Positions 9,304 to 17,122 of a stretch of 64,000 nucleotides of DNA are shown here, one piece after another. Source of the DNA: QWOP01 sp003669605. Its GTDB lineage: Bacteria > Planctomycetota > Planctomycetia > Pirellulales > UBA1268. Both the position numbers and the translations under genes were made by a program. The stretch covers positions 1 to 64,000 of the forward strand of contig CANKIK010000003.1 of the NCBI GenBank assembly GCA_947481985.1, in the 5' to 3' direction. Every line of letters starts with the position of its first letter. The stretch's first letter is position 1. The notes beneath the pieces are model-generated. The model did not search any database. It saw nothing but the letters and a program-made list of their open reading frames with translations, and was not told the origin of the DNA.

Positions 9304-10752
9304 GTGGCCGACTCCGCCGAGAATCTGACTTCTTCCCACTCTTCTCCGGGGTCCACCGCCGGCACACCCAAGGCTTGGGGTGGGGTCTTCCAATCGGCGA
9401 CCGACTCCCGCGTGGAGAGGTTTTCGGAGAGTGTCTCCTTCGACCGCCGACTGGCGGACGACGACATCGACGGCTCGATCGCCCATTCGGCGATGCTCGC
9501 CGCCTGCGGGCTGATGCCGCCGGCGGACGCGGACGCCATCCGCCTGGCCCTGGAGGAGATCCGCGCCGAGATCCGCGCCGGCCGCTTTGAGTACACGATC
9601 TCGAAGGAGGACATCCACCTCCACATTGAATCGGCGCTCACCGCCCGGCTCGGCGATGCGGGCCGCCGGCTCCACACCGCCCGCAGCCGCAACGACCAGG
9701 TGGCCACCGACCTGCGGCTCTTCTGCCGGCGGGCGATCGACCGCATCGATGCCGGCTTGGCTGGTCTGCAACGGGCGTTCCTCGGATTCGCCGAGCGGGA
9801 GCGGGATCTGGTGATCCCCGGCTACACCCACCTCCGCCGCGCTCAGCCGGTGCTCGCCGCCCACCAATTGCTCTCCTGGTGCGAGAAACTCCATCGCGAC
9901 CGCGATCGCCTCACCGACTGCCGGCGGCGGACCAACATTCTCCCCCTCGGCTCGGGGGCGCTGGCCGGCACGAGCCTGCCGATCGACCGCGAGCATGTCC
10001 GCCACGCCCTCGGCTTCGAGGCCGTGGCCGCCAACAGCCTCGACGGAGCCAGCGACCGCGACTTCGCCTGCGAGTTGGCGTTTGTAATCGCCCTGTGTGC
10101 CGTCCACCTCTCGCAGTGGGCGGAGGAGTGGATCATCTGGAGCACCGAGGAGTTTGGCTTCCTCAGACTCCCGGAAAACTTCTGCACCGGCAGTTCGATC
10201 ATGCCGCAGAAGATCAATCCTGACGTCCTGGAACTGGTCCGCGGCAAGTCGGCGCGGACGATCGGCAACCTCCAGTCGCTCTTGGTGCTGCTCAAGGGTC
10301 TCCCCACCGCCTACAACCGCGACTTGCAGGAAGACAAGGAACCGCTCTTCGATTCCATCGACACTCTCGAAGCGGTCCTCGGCGTCGCGGCGCCGCTGGT
10401 GGCGGGGACACGTTTCGATCGGGAACGGATCGCCACCACGCTCGACCGCGGCCACCTCGATGCCACCAGTCTGATGGAGGCCCTGATCGCCGCCGGCACC
10501 CCGCAGCGGACCGCCCACGAGACGGTCGGCAAACTCGTCCGCAGAGCCATGACCAAGGGAGTGTCGTTGGAGGAGCTTGCCGACGAGGAGTTTTCGGCAG
10601 ATTGCGCAGGCTGGAACGGCACTTTGCGGAGCGCACTTGGGGCATCCAGGGCGGTTGGACGGATGGCTAGTTTCGGCTCCACCGCCCCGGCCCGCGTGGC
10701 CGACCAAATCACTGCGTGGCAGCAGCGATTGGGGGCCGCGGGCGGCGCCTGA
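9304..10752 (+). CDS. argH: Argininosuccinate lyase
   Basis: A 482-residue homotetrameric enzyme of the fumarase/aspartase superfamily. It cleaves argininosuccinate to arginine and fumarate, the last step of arginine biosynthesis. The superfamily signature GSSIMPQKINP is at 296-306 with the catalytic serine loop, and GYTHLRRAQP around residue 175 holds the active-site His. HTARSRNDQ near 125-132 binds substrate. The start is a GTG with AGGA about 10 nt upstream. The first 20 residues (SAENLTSSHSSPGS) precede the usual KAWGGVF opening and are not conserved in the family. It is first in a plus-strand unit whose second gene starts 31 nt after the argH stop. Confidence 0.96.
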   Translation: MADSAENLTSSHSSPGSTAGTPKAWGGVFQSATDSRVERFSESVSFDRRLADDDIDGSIAHSAMLAACGLMPPADADAIRLALEEIRAEIRAGRFEYTISKEDIHLHIESALTARLGDAGRRLHTARSRNDQVATDLRLFCRRAIDRIDAGLAGLQRAFLGFAERERDLVIPGYTHLRRAQPVLAAHQLLSWCEKLHRDRDRLTDCRRRTNILPLGSGALAGTSLPIDREHVRHALGFEAVAANSLDGASDRDFACELAFVIALCAVHLSQWAEEWIIWSTEEFGFLRLPENFCTGSSIMPQKINPDVLELVRGKSARTIGNLQSLLVLLKGLPTAYNRDLQEDKEPLFDSIDTLEAVLGVAAPLVAGTRFDRERIATTLDRGHLDATSLMEALIAAGTPQRTAHETVGKLVRRAMTKGVSLEELADEEFSADCAGWNGTLRSALGASRAVGRMASFGSTAPARVADQITAWQQRLGAAGGA

Positions 10753-10783
10753 GCGGCCGGCGAAGAGCGACAGGGAGACTCCC

Positions 10784-13369
10784 GTGGCAGGCAGACAGCG
10801 AACGGGACCAACGGCGTGGATGCCGGCGGCGATCATGCTTTCGATGTTGGCGCTGCCGGGAGCGAGCCGGGGGGGGCAACCCTGCCCCAATTGCGGCCCA
10901 GTTACCACGCGACCGTGGACATTCCCCGAGCGCGACCACGACGGCACCCGATCGGTCCTTGTCCGATCGGTCCTTGTCCGCCCCGCGCGGCCCCGGCCAC
11001 TCGACTCCCTGCAGCAGGCGGTGGTTGAGTCGCTGCTGGCGGAGAGACGGACCACGGCCAGCGAGTTCCTCGATGCGGCCATCCGGGCCGCGGACGTCGA
11101 GGCCGATGCGGCGGCCCTCTCCTGGTTCCAACGAGTGCTCGACGCGGTCGCCGACGCCGGCGATGACCGTCCCACACTGCTTGCCGACCTCGGCGATTTT
11201 GCCGATCAGGCGGCGCTGCTCCGCCTCGCCCGTCGCCTCCGGCCACTCGACGCTGACAGCCCGCAACTCATCGATGCGATGCGGGAGGCCGCCCGCCAGC
11301 GCAGGCGGGATCCGGCGCGACTGGCCCAGGCCGCCGCTGATCTGGCTAGCGTTTCGGCACCGGTTCGGCAGGCAGCCGTCGATGAATTGGCACGCGCCCG
11401 GATCGACTCCCTGCCAAGTCTGGTCGATCTCCTCCAGTCGACCTCCCCGGAGAAGCGCGTGGCCCGCGTTCTGGCCCGCGAACTGATCTCCGACATGGGC
11501 ACCGATGCCCGGCAACCGCTGCTCGCCTGGCTGGGAAGCGGTGATGTGGATCACTGGCAGGGAGTGATCGCCGCCCTGGAGGCCACTGGCAGCAGCGATG
11601 TGGCCGATTTCTTCCTCGCCCCTGCGCTGGTGCCGGGCACGCCGCCGGGAGTCCAGCGGGCAGGACTGGCGGCGCTCACGCGTCACACAGCCAGGCTCAC
11701 CGGCGAACCCGATCACACGATCCAGCCCCCCACCGGAGGCGTGGCGATCTCGATTGTGGCCACCCGGCTGGATTGCATCCTGTCGCCACAGGGCATGCCG
11801 CACGTGCCCCTCCATCCCACCGAGGGCCCCCCCACGGTGAGCCGCTGGCGGTGGAATCAGCAGGCCCTCCGGCTGGAGCCGGTGGAGGTGTCGGCGCGGC
11901 TGGCGCGGAGCATCGATGCCGCCCACTTGGCCCGCGATCTGCAGGCCCTCGACGCCCGTGATCCACTGGCGGTGCGGTTGGTGACCCTCACTCGGGTGGA
12001 GTCGCTATTGCTCTCGGCCGGCGAGGCGGAGACGGCGCTTGAGCGGATTCCAGCCGCCCGTTTGGCAGAGGCCTTCACCGGTCCTGACGGCCTCGACCCC
12101 GGGGCCGTTACCGACGTTTTGGAAGAGGCACTCGACCGCGAGATGACCGAGGTGGCCGTGGCGGCCGTTGAGCTGATCGAGGCGATGCACACCGCGGCAC
12201 CGGACCAGGCAGCCGCCGCTGCGCTCCCCCCCGCCACGCGAAAGACGCTGGTAAAACTGGTCGATGCCCCCAATGAAACGCTCGCCTTTGCGGCCGCCCG
12301 GGCCCTGGCCCTGACCGGTGGCGATGGCCTCGCCAAGGGAAACAGCCGGATGGTTGAGCGCCTGCTCCGCGCCGCCACCGCACGGGGCGTCGACCGGGCG
12401 GTGGTCGCCCACCCCGACCTCGCTGTTGCCAACACTCTCGCCGCCGACGCCTCGCGGCACGGCTACCGGACGACGGTGGTGGCCAGCGGCCACGAAGCCC
12501 TCCGCGCCGCGGCTTCCAGCGTCGACACGAACCTCGTCCTGCTGGGAGCCCGGATCGCCCACCCGGGCGCGTTTGAAACGCTCCAGGGGCTCCGCCAGCC
12601 GGGCCGTGGCGAGCTGCCACCGGTGATGATCGTCGTCGATCCCCTCGACGACCTGGGCCGAGGACGCAAACTTTCGACGTTGATCCTCCAGGCACGGGCT
12701 CACTCCTGCGTGGGGATCGTCGACCGCCTCCCGAGTTTCTTTGAGCCCACCTTTGACGCTGCGGGAACCCTCCTTGCGCCGCCACGGTTCCCGGAGGAGC
12801 TCGCCACGATCAGCCAAGCGGAATCAGCCAACCCCGCTTGGCGGCAGGCCCGGGCCTGGCAGCGCATGGAGCGGGGAAGGCAGGCGCTCGAAATCCTCGC
12901 CCTCCTTGGTCACCAGGGATTCGATCTGTCGGCCGGCGAGGAGAACGCGCGACTGGCCATCACCACCCCCTCCCTCCTCCCCGCCGCCTTGAAGCTGCTG
13001 GCTGTCGTCGGCCGCCCGGGAGCCCAGGCGACGCTTGTCGGACAGGCCCTGACGGAAGTTGACCCGCAGATCAGGGCCCTGGCGCTGGCGGCACTGCGGG
13101 AAAACGTCGAGCGGTTTGGGATGCTGCTTGCTCAGCAGGAAATCGATGAACTCTGCCGAGGCTACAATGCCGGTTCCGACGCCGGGCTGCGGGAGACTGC
13201 GGCCACGATCCTCGGATTCCTGCCCAAGCGCGCCTCCCCCGCGATCGGCCCGCCCCGTCCGGGCTTCGCCCCCCCCTCACCCGTCGTTCACCCTGCCGGC
13301 TTCACCCGTCCAAGGCCCTCGCCAAAGGCTCCTTCCGTCGATGCCGCAGCACTCCAGCCAACCCGGTGA
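10784..13369 (+). CDS. Secreted HEAT-repeat protein with degenerate receiver-like domain
   Basis: An 861-residue protein starting at GTG 10784, which has GGGAG 8 nt upstream and opens a clean signal peptide (AGRQRTGPTAWMPA, hydrophobic core, cleavage near GASRG/G). The mature N-terminus has CPNCGP. The rest is mostly alpha-helical HEAT-like repeats. Residues about 605-710 look like a CheY-type alpha/beta receiver (AVANTLAADASRHGYRTTVV, NLVLLGARI, PPVMIVVDP), but the phospho-acceptor Asp position reads Gly. The C-terminus is proline-rich. A 15-bp in-frame duplication (10948-10977) repeats RSVLV. The gene overlaps the next by 29 nt, so the pair is probably translationally coupled. The function is unknown. 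Confidence 0.75.
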   Translation: MAGRQRTGPTAWMPAAIMLSMLALPGASRGGQPCPNCGPVTTRPWTFPERDHDGTRSVLVRSVLVRPARPRPLDSLQQAVVESLLAERRTTASEFLDAAIRAADVEADAAALSWFQRVLDAVADAGDDRPTLLADLGDFADQAALLRLARRLRPLDADSPQLIDAMREAARQRRRDPARLAQAAADLASVSAPVRQAAVDELARARIDSLPSLVDLLQSTSPEKRVARVLARELISDMGTDARQPLLAWLGSGDVDHWQGVIAALEATGSSDVADFFLAPALVPGTPPGVQRAGLAALTRHTARLTGEPDHTIQPPTGGVAISIVATRLDCILSPQGMPHVPLHPTEGPPTVSRWRWNQQALRLEPVEVSARLARSIDAAHLARDLQALDARDPLAVRLVTLTRVESLLLSAGEAETALERIPAARLAEAFTGPDGLDPGAVTDVLEEALDREMTEVAVAAVELIEAMHTAAPDQAAAAALPPATRKTLVKLVDAPNETLAFAAARALALTGGDGLAKGNSRMVERLLRAATARGVDRAVVAHPDLAVANTLAADASRHGYRTTVVASGHEALRAAASSVDTNLVLLGARIAHPGAFETLQGLRQPGRGELPPVMIVVDPLDDLGRGRKLSTLILQARAHSCVGIVDRLPSFFEPTFDAAGTLLAPPRFPEELATISQAESANPAWRQARAWQRMERGRQALEILALLGHQGFDLSAGEENARLAITTPSLLPAALKLLAVVGRPGAQATLVGQALTEVDPQIRALALAALRENVERFGMLLAQQEIDELCRGYNAGSDAGLRETAATILGFLPKRASPAIGPPRPGFAPPSPVVHPAGFTRPRPSPKAPSVDAAALQPTR

Positions 13370-14405
13370 CGGTGCCTCCGCGCCCCCCATCAAGGGGCTG
13401 ATCGGAGCCGGTCCGGCGATGCAGGAGGTGTATGCGATGACACGGAAAGTGGCCGTGTCGAACGCATCGGTGCTCTTGGTGGGCGAGACCGGGACTGGGA
13501 AGGAGCTGATCGCCAAGGCGATCCACGAGCTCTCCCCCCGCGGATCCGGACCGTTCGTCCGCGTCAACTGCGGAGCCCTCTCAGAGAGCCTGCTGGAGAG
13601 TGAACTGTTCGGCCACGTCCGCGGCTCGTTCACCGGCGCCGTCGCCAACCGGGCCGGCCGGTTCGAAGCGGCCCACACCGGCACGATCTTCCTCGACGAG
13701 ATCAATTCCACCACGCCGAAGTTGCAAGTGAAACTCCTCCGCGTCCTCCAGGAGCGTGAGTTCGAACGGGTGGGTGACACCGAGACGATCTCGGTCGATA
13801 CCCGGGTGATCGCCGCCAGTAACCGCGAACTCCTCGATGAGGTAGCGCGGGAGAATTTCCGCGAGGATCTCTACTACCGGCTGAATGTCGTACCGATCTA
13901 CCTCCCCCCCCTCCGCGTCCGCCGCGAGGACATCCCCCAACTGGTGACCCACTTCCTCGCGATCTACAACGACGCCAACGATCGCTACGTCGTTCACATC
14001 CAGAAAGAGGCGCTGGCGGCGCTGGCGAAATATCACTGGCCAGGCAACGTCCGCGAGTTGCAAAACGTCGTCGAGCGGTGTGTGGTACTGGCCAGCGGCG
14101 ACGAACTGACAATCGATCTACTCCCGGCGGCAATCCGCGGAGACCGACCGAGCGTGACTCTCCCCGGGCGCGGCGGCGACCTCGACAGCCTCGCCCGCGA
14201 CCTCGTGGAACAGGGGATGACGACCGCCACGCCGAACGACGACAATCTCTTCGAACGAGTGGTCAGCCGCGTGGAGCGGGAACTGATCTCCCAGATGCTC
14301 GCCGCCTGCGGCGGGGTGCAACTCAAGGCGGCCGCCCGCCTCGGCATCAATCGCAACACGCTGCGGAAAAAACTCCAGGAACATGGCCTCGAAGGGGCGG
14401 AGTGA
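13341..14405 (+). CDS. Receiverless sigma-54-dependent transcriptional activator
   Basis: A 354-residue bacterial enhancer-binding protein of the NtrC class. It hydrolyses ATP to remodel sigma-54 RNA polymerase. About 20 residues precede the AAA+ domain: Walker A GETGTGKE (48-55), sigma-54 contact loop GSFTGA (95-100, more often GAFTGA), Walker B TIFLDE (115-120), and arginine-finger region ENFREDLYYRLNVVP. A Fis-type helix-turn-helix closes the protein (LKAAARLGINRNTLRKKLQE). There is no receiver, GAF or PAS input domain, so activity must be controlled in another way. The preceding gene, which overlaps it, contains a receiver-like fold and is an obvious candidate partner. Confidence 0.92.
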   Translation: MPQHSSQPGDGASAPPIKGLIGAGPAMQEVYAMTRKVAVSNASVLLVGETGTGKELIAKAIHELSPRGSGPFVRVNCGALSESLLESELFGHVRGSFTGAVANRAGRFEAAHTGTIFLDEINSTTPKLQVKLLRVLQEREFERVGDTETISVDTRVIAASNRELLDEVARENFREDLYYRLNVVPIYLPPLRVRREDIPQLVTHFLAIYNDANDRYVVHIQKEALAALAKYHWPGNVRELQNVVERCVVLASGDELTIDLLPAAIRGDRPSVTLPGRGGDLDSLARDLVEQGMTTATPNDDNLFERVVSRVERELISQMLAACGGVQLKAAARLGINRNTLRKKLQEHGLEGAE

Positions 14406-14433
14406 GCTCCTCGATGCAACCACTTCCTGAGAC

Positions 14434-15399
14434 TTAGGCAACGCGGCCGTCGTCGGCCATCTCGCGGGCGTGGTAGCTCGAACGCACCAGGGGCCCGGAG
14501 GCGACCTTCCTGAATCCCATCTGCCGGGCGATCCCGCCGATCTCGTCAAACTCCTCCGGCGGCACGTAGCGCTCGACCGGGAGCGAATCGAGCGTCGGCT
14601 GGAGATATTGCCCGAGGGTGAGAAAGTCAACGGAGTGGGCGAGGAGATCGGCGAGCACCTCGAGAAGTTCGTGGCGCGTTTCACCGAGCCCGAGCATCAG
14701 GCCACTCTTCGTCTTCACGCCGGGCATGATCGCCTTGGCACGGGCGAGAAGTTCGAGCGTCCAGGGATACTGGCTCTTCCGCCCCCGGACCGTGCGGTAG
14801 AGCCTGGGCACCGTCTCGGTGTTGTGGTTGAAGACGTCGGGGCGGGATTGCATTACCACCTCAAGCGCCCCCGGCTTGTCGAGGAAATCGGGCACCAGGA
14901 CCTCGATCGTGGCGTTACCGGTAGCGGCCCTCACCGCGTCGACGGTGCGGCGGAAGTGGTCGGCGCCGCCGTCGGGAAGATCGTCACGGGTGACGCTCGT
15001 GATCACGACATGCTTGAGGCCGAGACGCCGGGCCGCCTCGGCGACGCGCTGGGGCTCGTCGAGTTCGAGGGCCTCGGTCTTACCGCGGGGCACCGAGCAG
15101 AAGCCGCACGGGCGGGTGCAGACGTTGCCGAGGATCATGAAGGTCGCCGTCCGCGCCGACCAGCACTCGAGCCGATTGGGGCACTTGGCCGACGAACAGA
15201 CTGTCTCCAGGCCAAGTTCGGCGATCAGGCCCGCAGTCTCGCCATGGCCTCCGCCGGGAGCGAGGTTCTGCCGCAGCCAGGGGGGCAAACGGCGGCCGGC
15301 AGGGAAGGCCACCGGCGGGGCCGCACACGACGGCGCCGCAGCCGGGGTGGCATCGACAATTGTCAGCGGGGCGAACGGCAAACCTCGGTCATCCGACAC
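14434..15399 (-). CDS. lipA: Lipoyl synthase
   Basis: A 321-residue radical-SAM enzyme that inserts two sulfurs into protein-bound octanoyl groups to make lipoyl cofactors. Both iron-sulfur clusters are visible: auxiliary cluster Cys68, Cys73 and Cys79 in VCSSAKCPNRLEC, and radical-SAM Cys94, Cys98 and Cys101 in CTRPCGFC. Family motifs TFMILGNVCTR, HVVITSVTRDDLPDGGA and KSGLMLGLGE are intact. The C-terminal SSYHA serine motif is present. GTG 15399 has GGGAGG 9 nt upstream. It overlaps the upstream LipB-like gene by 11 nt, so the two are one operon. Together they would normally be the octanoyl-transfer and sulfur-insertion steps. Confidence 0.95.
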   Translation of the reverse strand: MSDDRGLPFAPLTIVDATPAAAPSCAAPPVAFPAGRRLPPWLRQNLAPGGGHGETAGLIAELGLETVCSSAKCPNRLECWSARTATFMILGNVCTRPCGFCSVPRGKTEALELDEPQRVAEAARRLGLKHVVITSVTRDDLPDGGADHFRRTVDAVRAATGNATIEVLVPDFLDKPGALEVVMQSRPDVFNHNTETVPRLYRTVRGRKSQYPWTLELLARAKAIMPGVKTKSGLMLGLGETRHELLEVLADLLAHSVDFLTLGQYLQPTLDSLPVERYVPPEEFDEIGGIARQMGFRKVASGPLVRSSYHAREMADDGRVA

Positions 15400-16201
15400 G
15401 GCTGAAGACCTCCCTGGAATCGCCCCCGGTTCGCACCGGCAGCGGGAACCCCGCTTGGATGTGGGACGCGGGGAAAGCATAGGCATCGACGAACTGCTCG
15501 ACGATCGCCGCCCGGGCATCTTGGAGGCGGACGCGGCGTTGCACATCCACCTCAACGGAGCTCATCGAAACGGCGCCGCGTGCGCTGCCGGTGGCAGTCC
15601 GGACGCGGTGGGCGATGTCGGAAGTCGAATAGACATCAGCGGTGCGGGTGACGTTGAGCCAGGCGCCGTGGCTGACAACACCGCGGCGGACCGCCATCCC
15701 CACCGCCGCCAGCAGCCCGGTGCGACCGAAGACACCGTGGCAGCCAGAGTCGCGGGCCGCGCCACAGCGGAGGCGGCGGATCGTCCCTTCGAGCCCGGCT
15801 TCCATCCGTTCGATACAGCCACCGACGTCGTGACGGGCAAGGCCGAGATCCTCGAGCGTGGCAAAGAGGGCGACATGGATCTGCCCAGGGCCATGGAGGA
15901 TCGCGCCACCGCCGCGGCCGGTGAAGCGAACCCGGAGGCGGCGTTGGGTCAATTCCTCCTCCGTGAGATCGATATCGCGGCGCGACCCGAGCCGGCCGAC
16001 GGTGATCGATCGCTCCAGTTCGCAGATGACGAGCGTCGGCGGCCGTCCCCCCGGCTCCGAGACATCCCAGGCAAGCCGCTCACTCATCGCCCCCCAAGCG
16101 TCGAGGCCAATCGGGCCGGCGAGCCACACCGAGACCCCCCGGCGGGCAGGGCGGCCGGAGCCGACGGTGGCGGGGGACGGTGGTGACGGGGCGGTAGGCA
16201 T
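15389..16201 (-). CDS. LipB/LplA-fold protein, catalytic residues not conserved
   Basis: A 270-residue protein of the biotin/lipoate ligase-LipB fold. It keeps the substrate-tunnel motif (RFTGRGGGAILHGPGQIHVAL, compare GGQxTYHGPGQ) and the RRGVVSHGAWLNVT strand of LipB. Where LipB has its catalytic Lys (K-x-AAIG) this protein has LLAAVG (about residue 163). Where LipB has Cys in PCGI it reads ATGSARGA (about residue 204). It may be a divergent octanoyltransferase or ligase using other residues, or an inactive partner of LipA. Its gene overlaps lipA by 11 nt. The start at ATG 16201 is uncertain because no clear ribosome site is seen. Confidence 0.7.
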   Translation of the reverse strand: MPTAPSPPSPATVGSGRPARRGVSVWLAGPIGLDAWGAMSERLAWDVSEPGGRPPTLVICELERSITVGRLGSRRDIDLTEEELTQRRLRVRFTGRGGGAILHGPGQIHVALFATLEDLGLARHDVGGCIERMEAGLEGTIRRLRCGAARDSGCHGVFGRTGLLAAVGMAVRRGVVSHGAWLNVTRTADVYSTSDIAHRVRTATGSARGAVSMSSVEVDVQRRVRLQDARAAIVEQFVDAYAFPASHIQAGFPLPVRTGGDSREVFSRVG

Positions 16202-16382
16202 GCCCCGTTGTAGCACCCTCCCGGCAGCCGCCGCCACGGCGTCCCCCGGAGGCCGCTTGAGGGCCTCTGAAAACCAGCGCCGGCAGGCAGCGATTGTCAA
16301 GAACGGCCGTCCTGCCGAAGGCCATCGTTCACGACAACCAATCAAAAGCCCGATGATTCCAGGTCTGCGGGGGGCGACCGAC

Positions 16383-17072
16383 TCACTTTCCCCCGTCGAG
16401 CGGCCGGATGCGGATGTTGCGGTAGCGGATCGTGCCCACCAGGCCGCCGTGGATCTGCAGCGCGATCATCCCCTGTTTCGCGATGCCATCATCGGGCTCG
16501 ATCCAGTCGACCGTCTCCACGCCGTTGAGCTCGAGGCGGATCCGTTTCCCCTCCGCCCGGATGCGGTACGAATGCCAGCCATCGATGCCCCCGGCAAGTG
16601 CCGCGGCCACCATCCGCTCGGCCGGCACGGCCAGAAGCGTGTTGCGCCGGCTCTCATCGTAGAGGGCGCCGAAGTAGCCCGGCCCGATGTCGGCCTGGTA
16701 GCCACTCACCTCGTGATGGTCTGCGAGCCGGACGGAGCGGAACTGGACACCGGCATTGGCCCCGGCGCTCGCCTCGAGCTTGTACTCCAAGCGCAGCTCA
16801 AAGTCAGAAAACTCCCGGTCGGTCGCCAGGAATTCGTTCCGTGGTGCGGTCGCGTCGGGACTCCCGGCCACGATCTGCCCCTCCTCGATCCGCCAGATGG
16901 AGGTCGTGTCACCGTTCCAGCCGGCGAAACTCCGTCCATCAAAAAGCGATTCTTCGCCCGTCGACTGCTCCTGCGCTGCGCAGCAAGCGGCCTGTGCCGA
17001 GAGCACCACGAACACTCCCCAGGCGACGATGGCTGAGGTCGTTCGGCGGCTGAACAAGTGATGCCGATCCAT
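16383..17072 (-). CDS. Secreted DUF1080 (3-keto-disaccharide hydrolase-type) protein
   Basis: A 229-residue protein with a signal peptide (hydrophobic stretch around 13-30, cleavage near ACCA/AQ) and a single DUF1080 concanavalin-like domain. Recognisable pieces are SLFDGRSFAGWNG at the domain start, the DFELRLEYKLEASAGANAGV strand, GYQADIGPGYFGALYDES, and the closing IALQIHGGLVGTIRYRNIRI. DUF1080 proteins are abundant in Planctomycetota, and some are 3-keto-glycoside hydrolases. Activity here is inferred from the fold only. ATG 17072 has GAGG about 10 nt upstream. The gene follows the 1349-residue orphan by 50 nt on the same strand. Confidence 0.9.
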   Translation of the reverse strand: MDRHHLFSRRTTSAIVAWGVFVVLSAQAACCAAQEQSTGEESLFDGRSFAGWNGDTTSIWRIEEGQIVAGSPDATAPRNEFLATDREFSDFELRLEYKLEASAGANAGVQFRSVRLADHHEVSGYQADIGPGYFGALYDESRRNTLLAVPAERMVAAALAGGIDGWHSYRIRAEGKRIRLELNGVETVDWIEPDDGIAKQGMIALQIHGGLVGTIRYRNIRIRPLDGGK

Positions 17073-17122
17073 CGGAAATGGTCCTCGTCGGGGGGGAGAA
17101 TGGATTCTTACTCTGCGGAGCA

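Noticed and set aside
7069..11175. One 1368-residue protein on the minus strand
   Set aside because: Only the part from ATG 9201 is a helicase; the upstream part is antisense to argH, which is intact.
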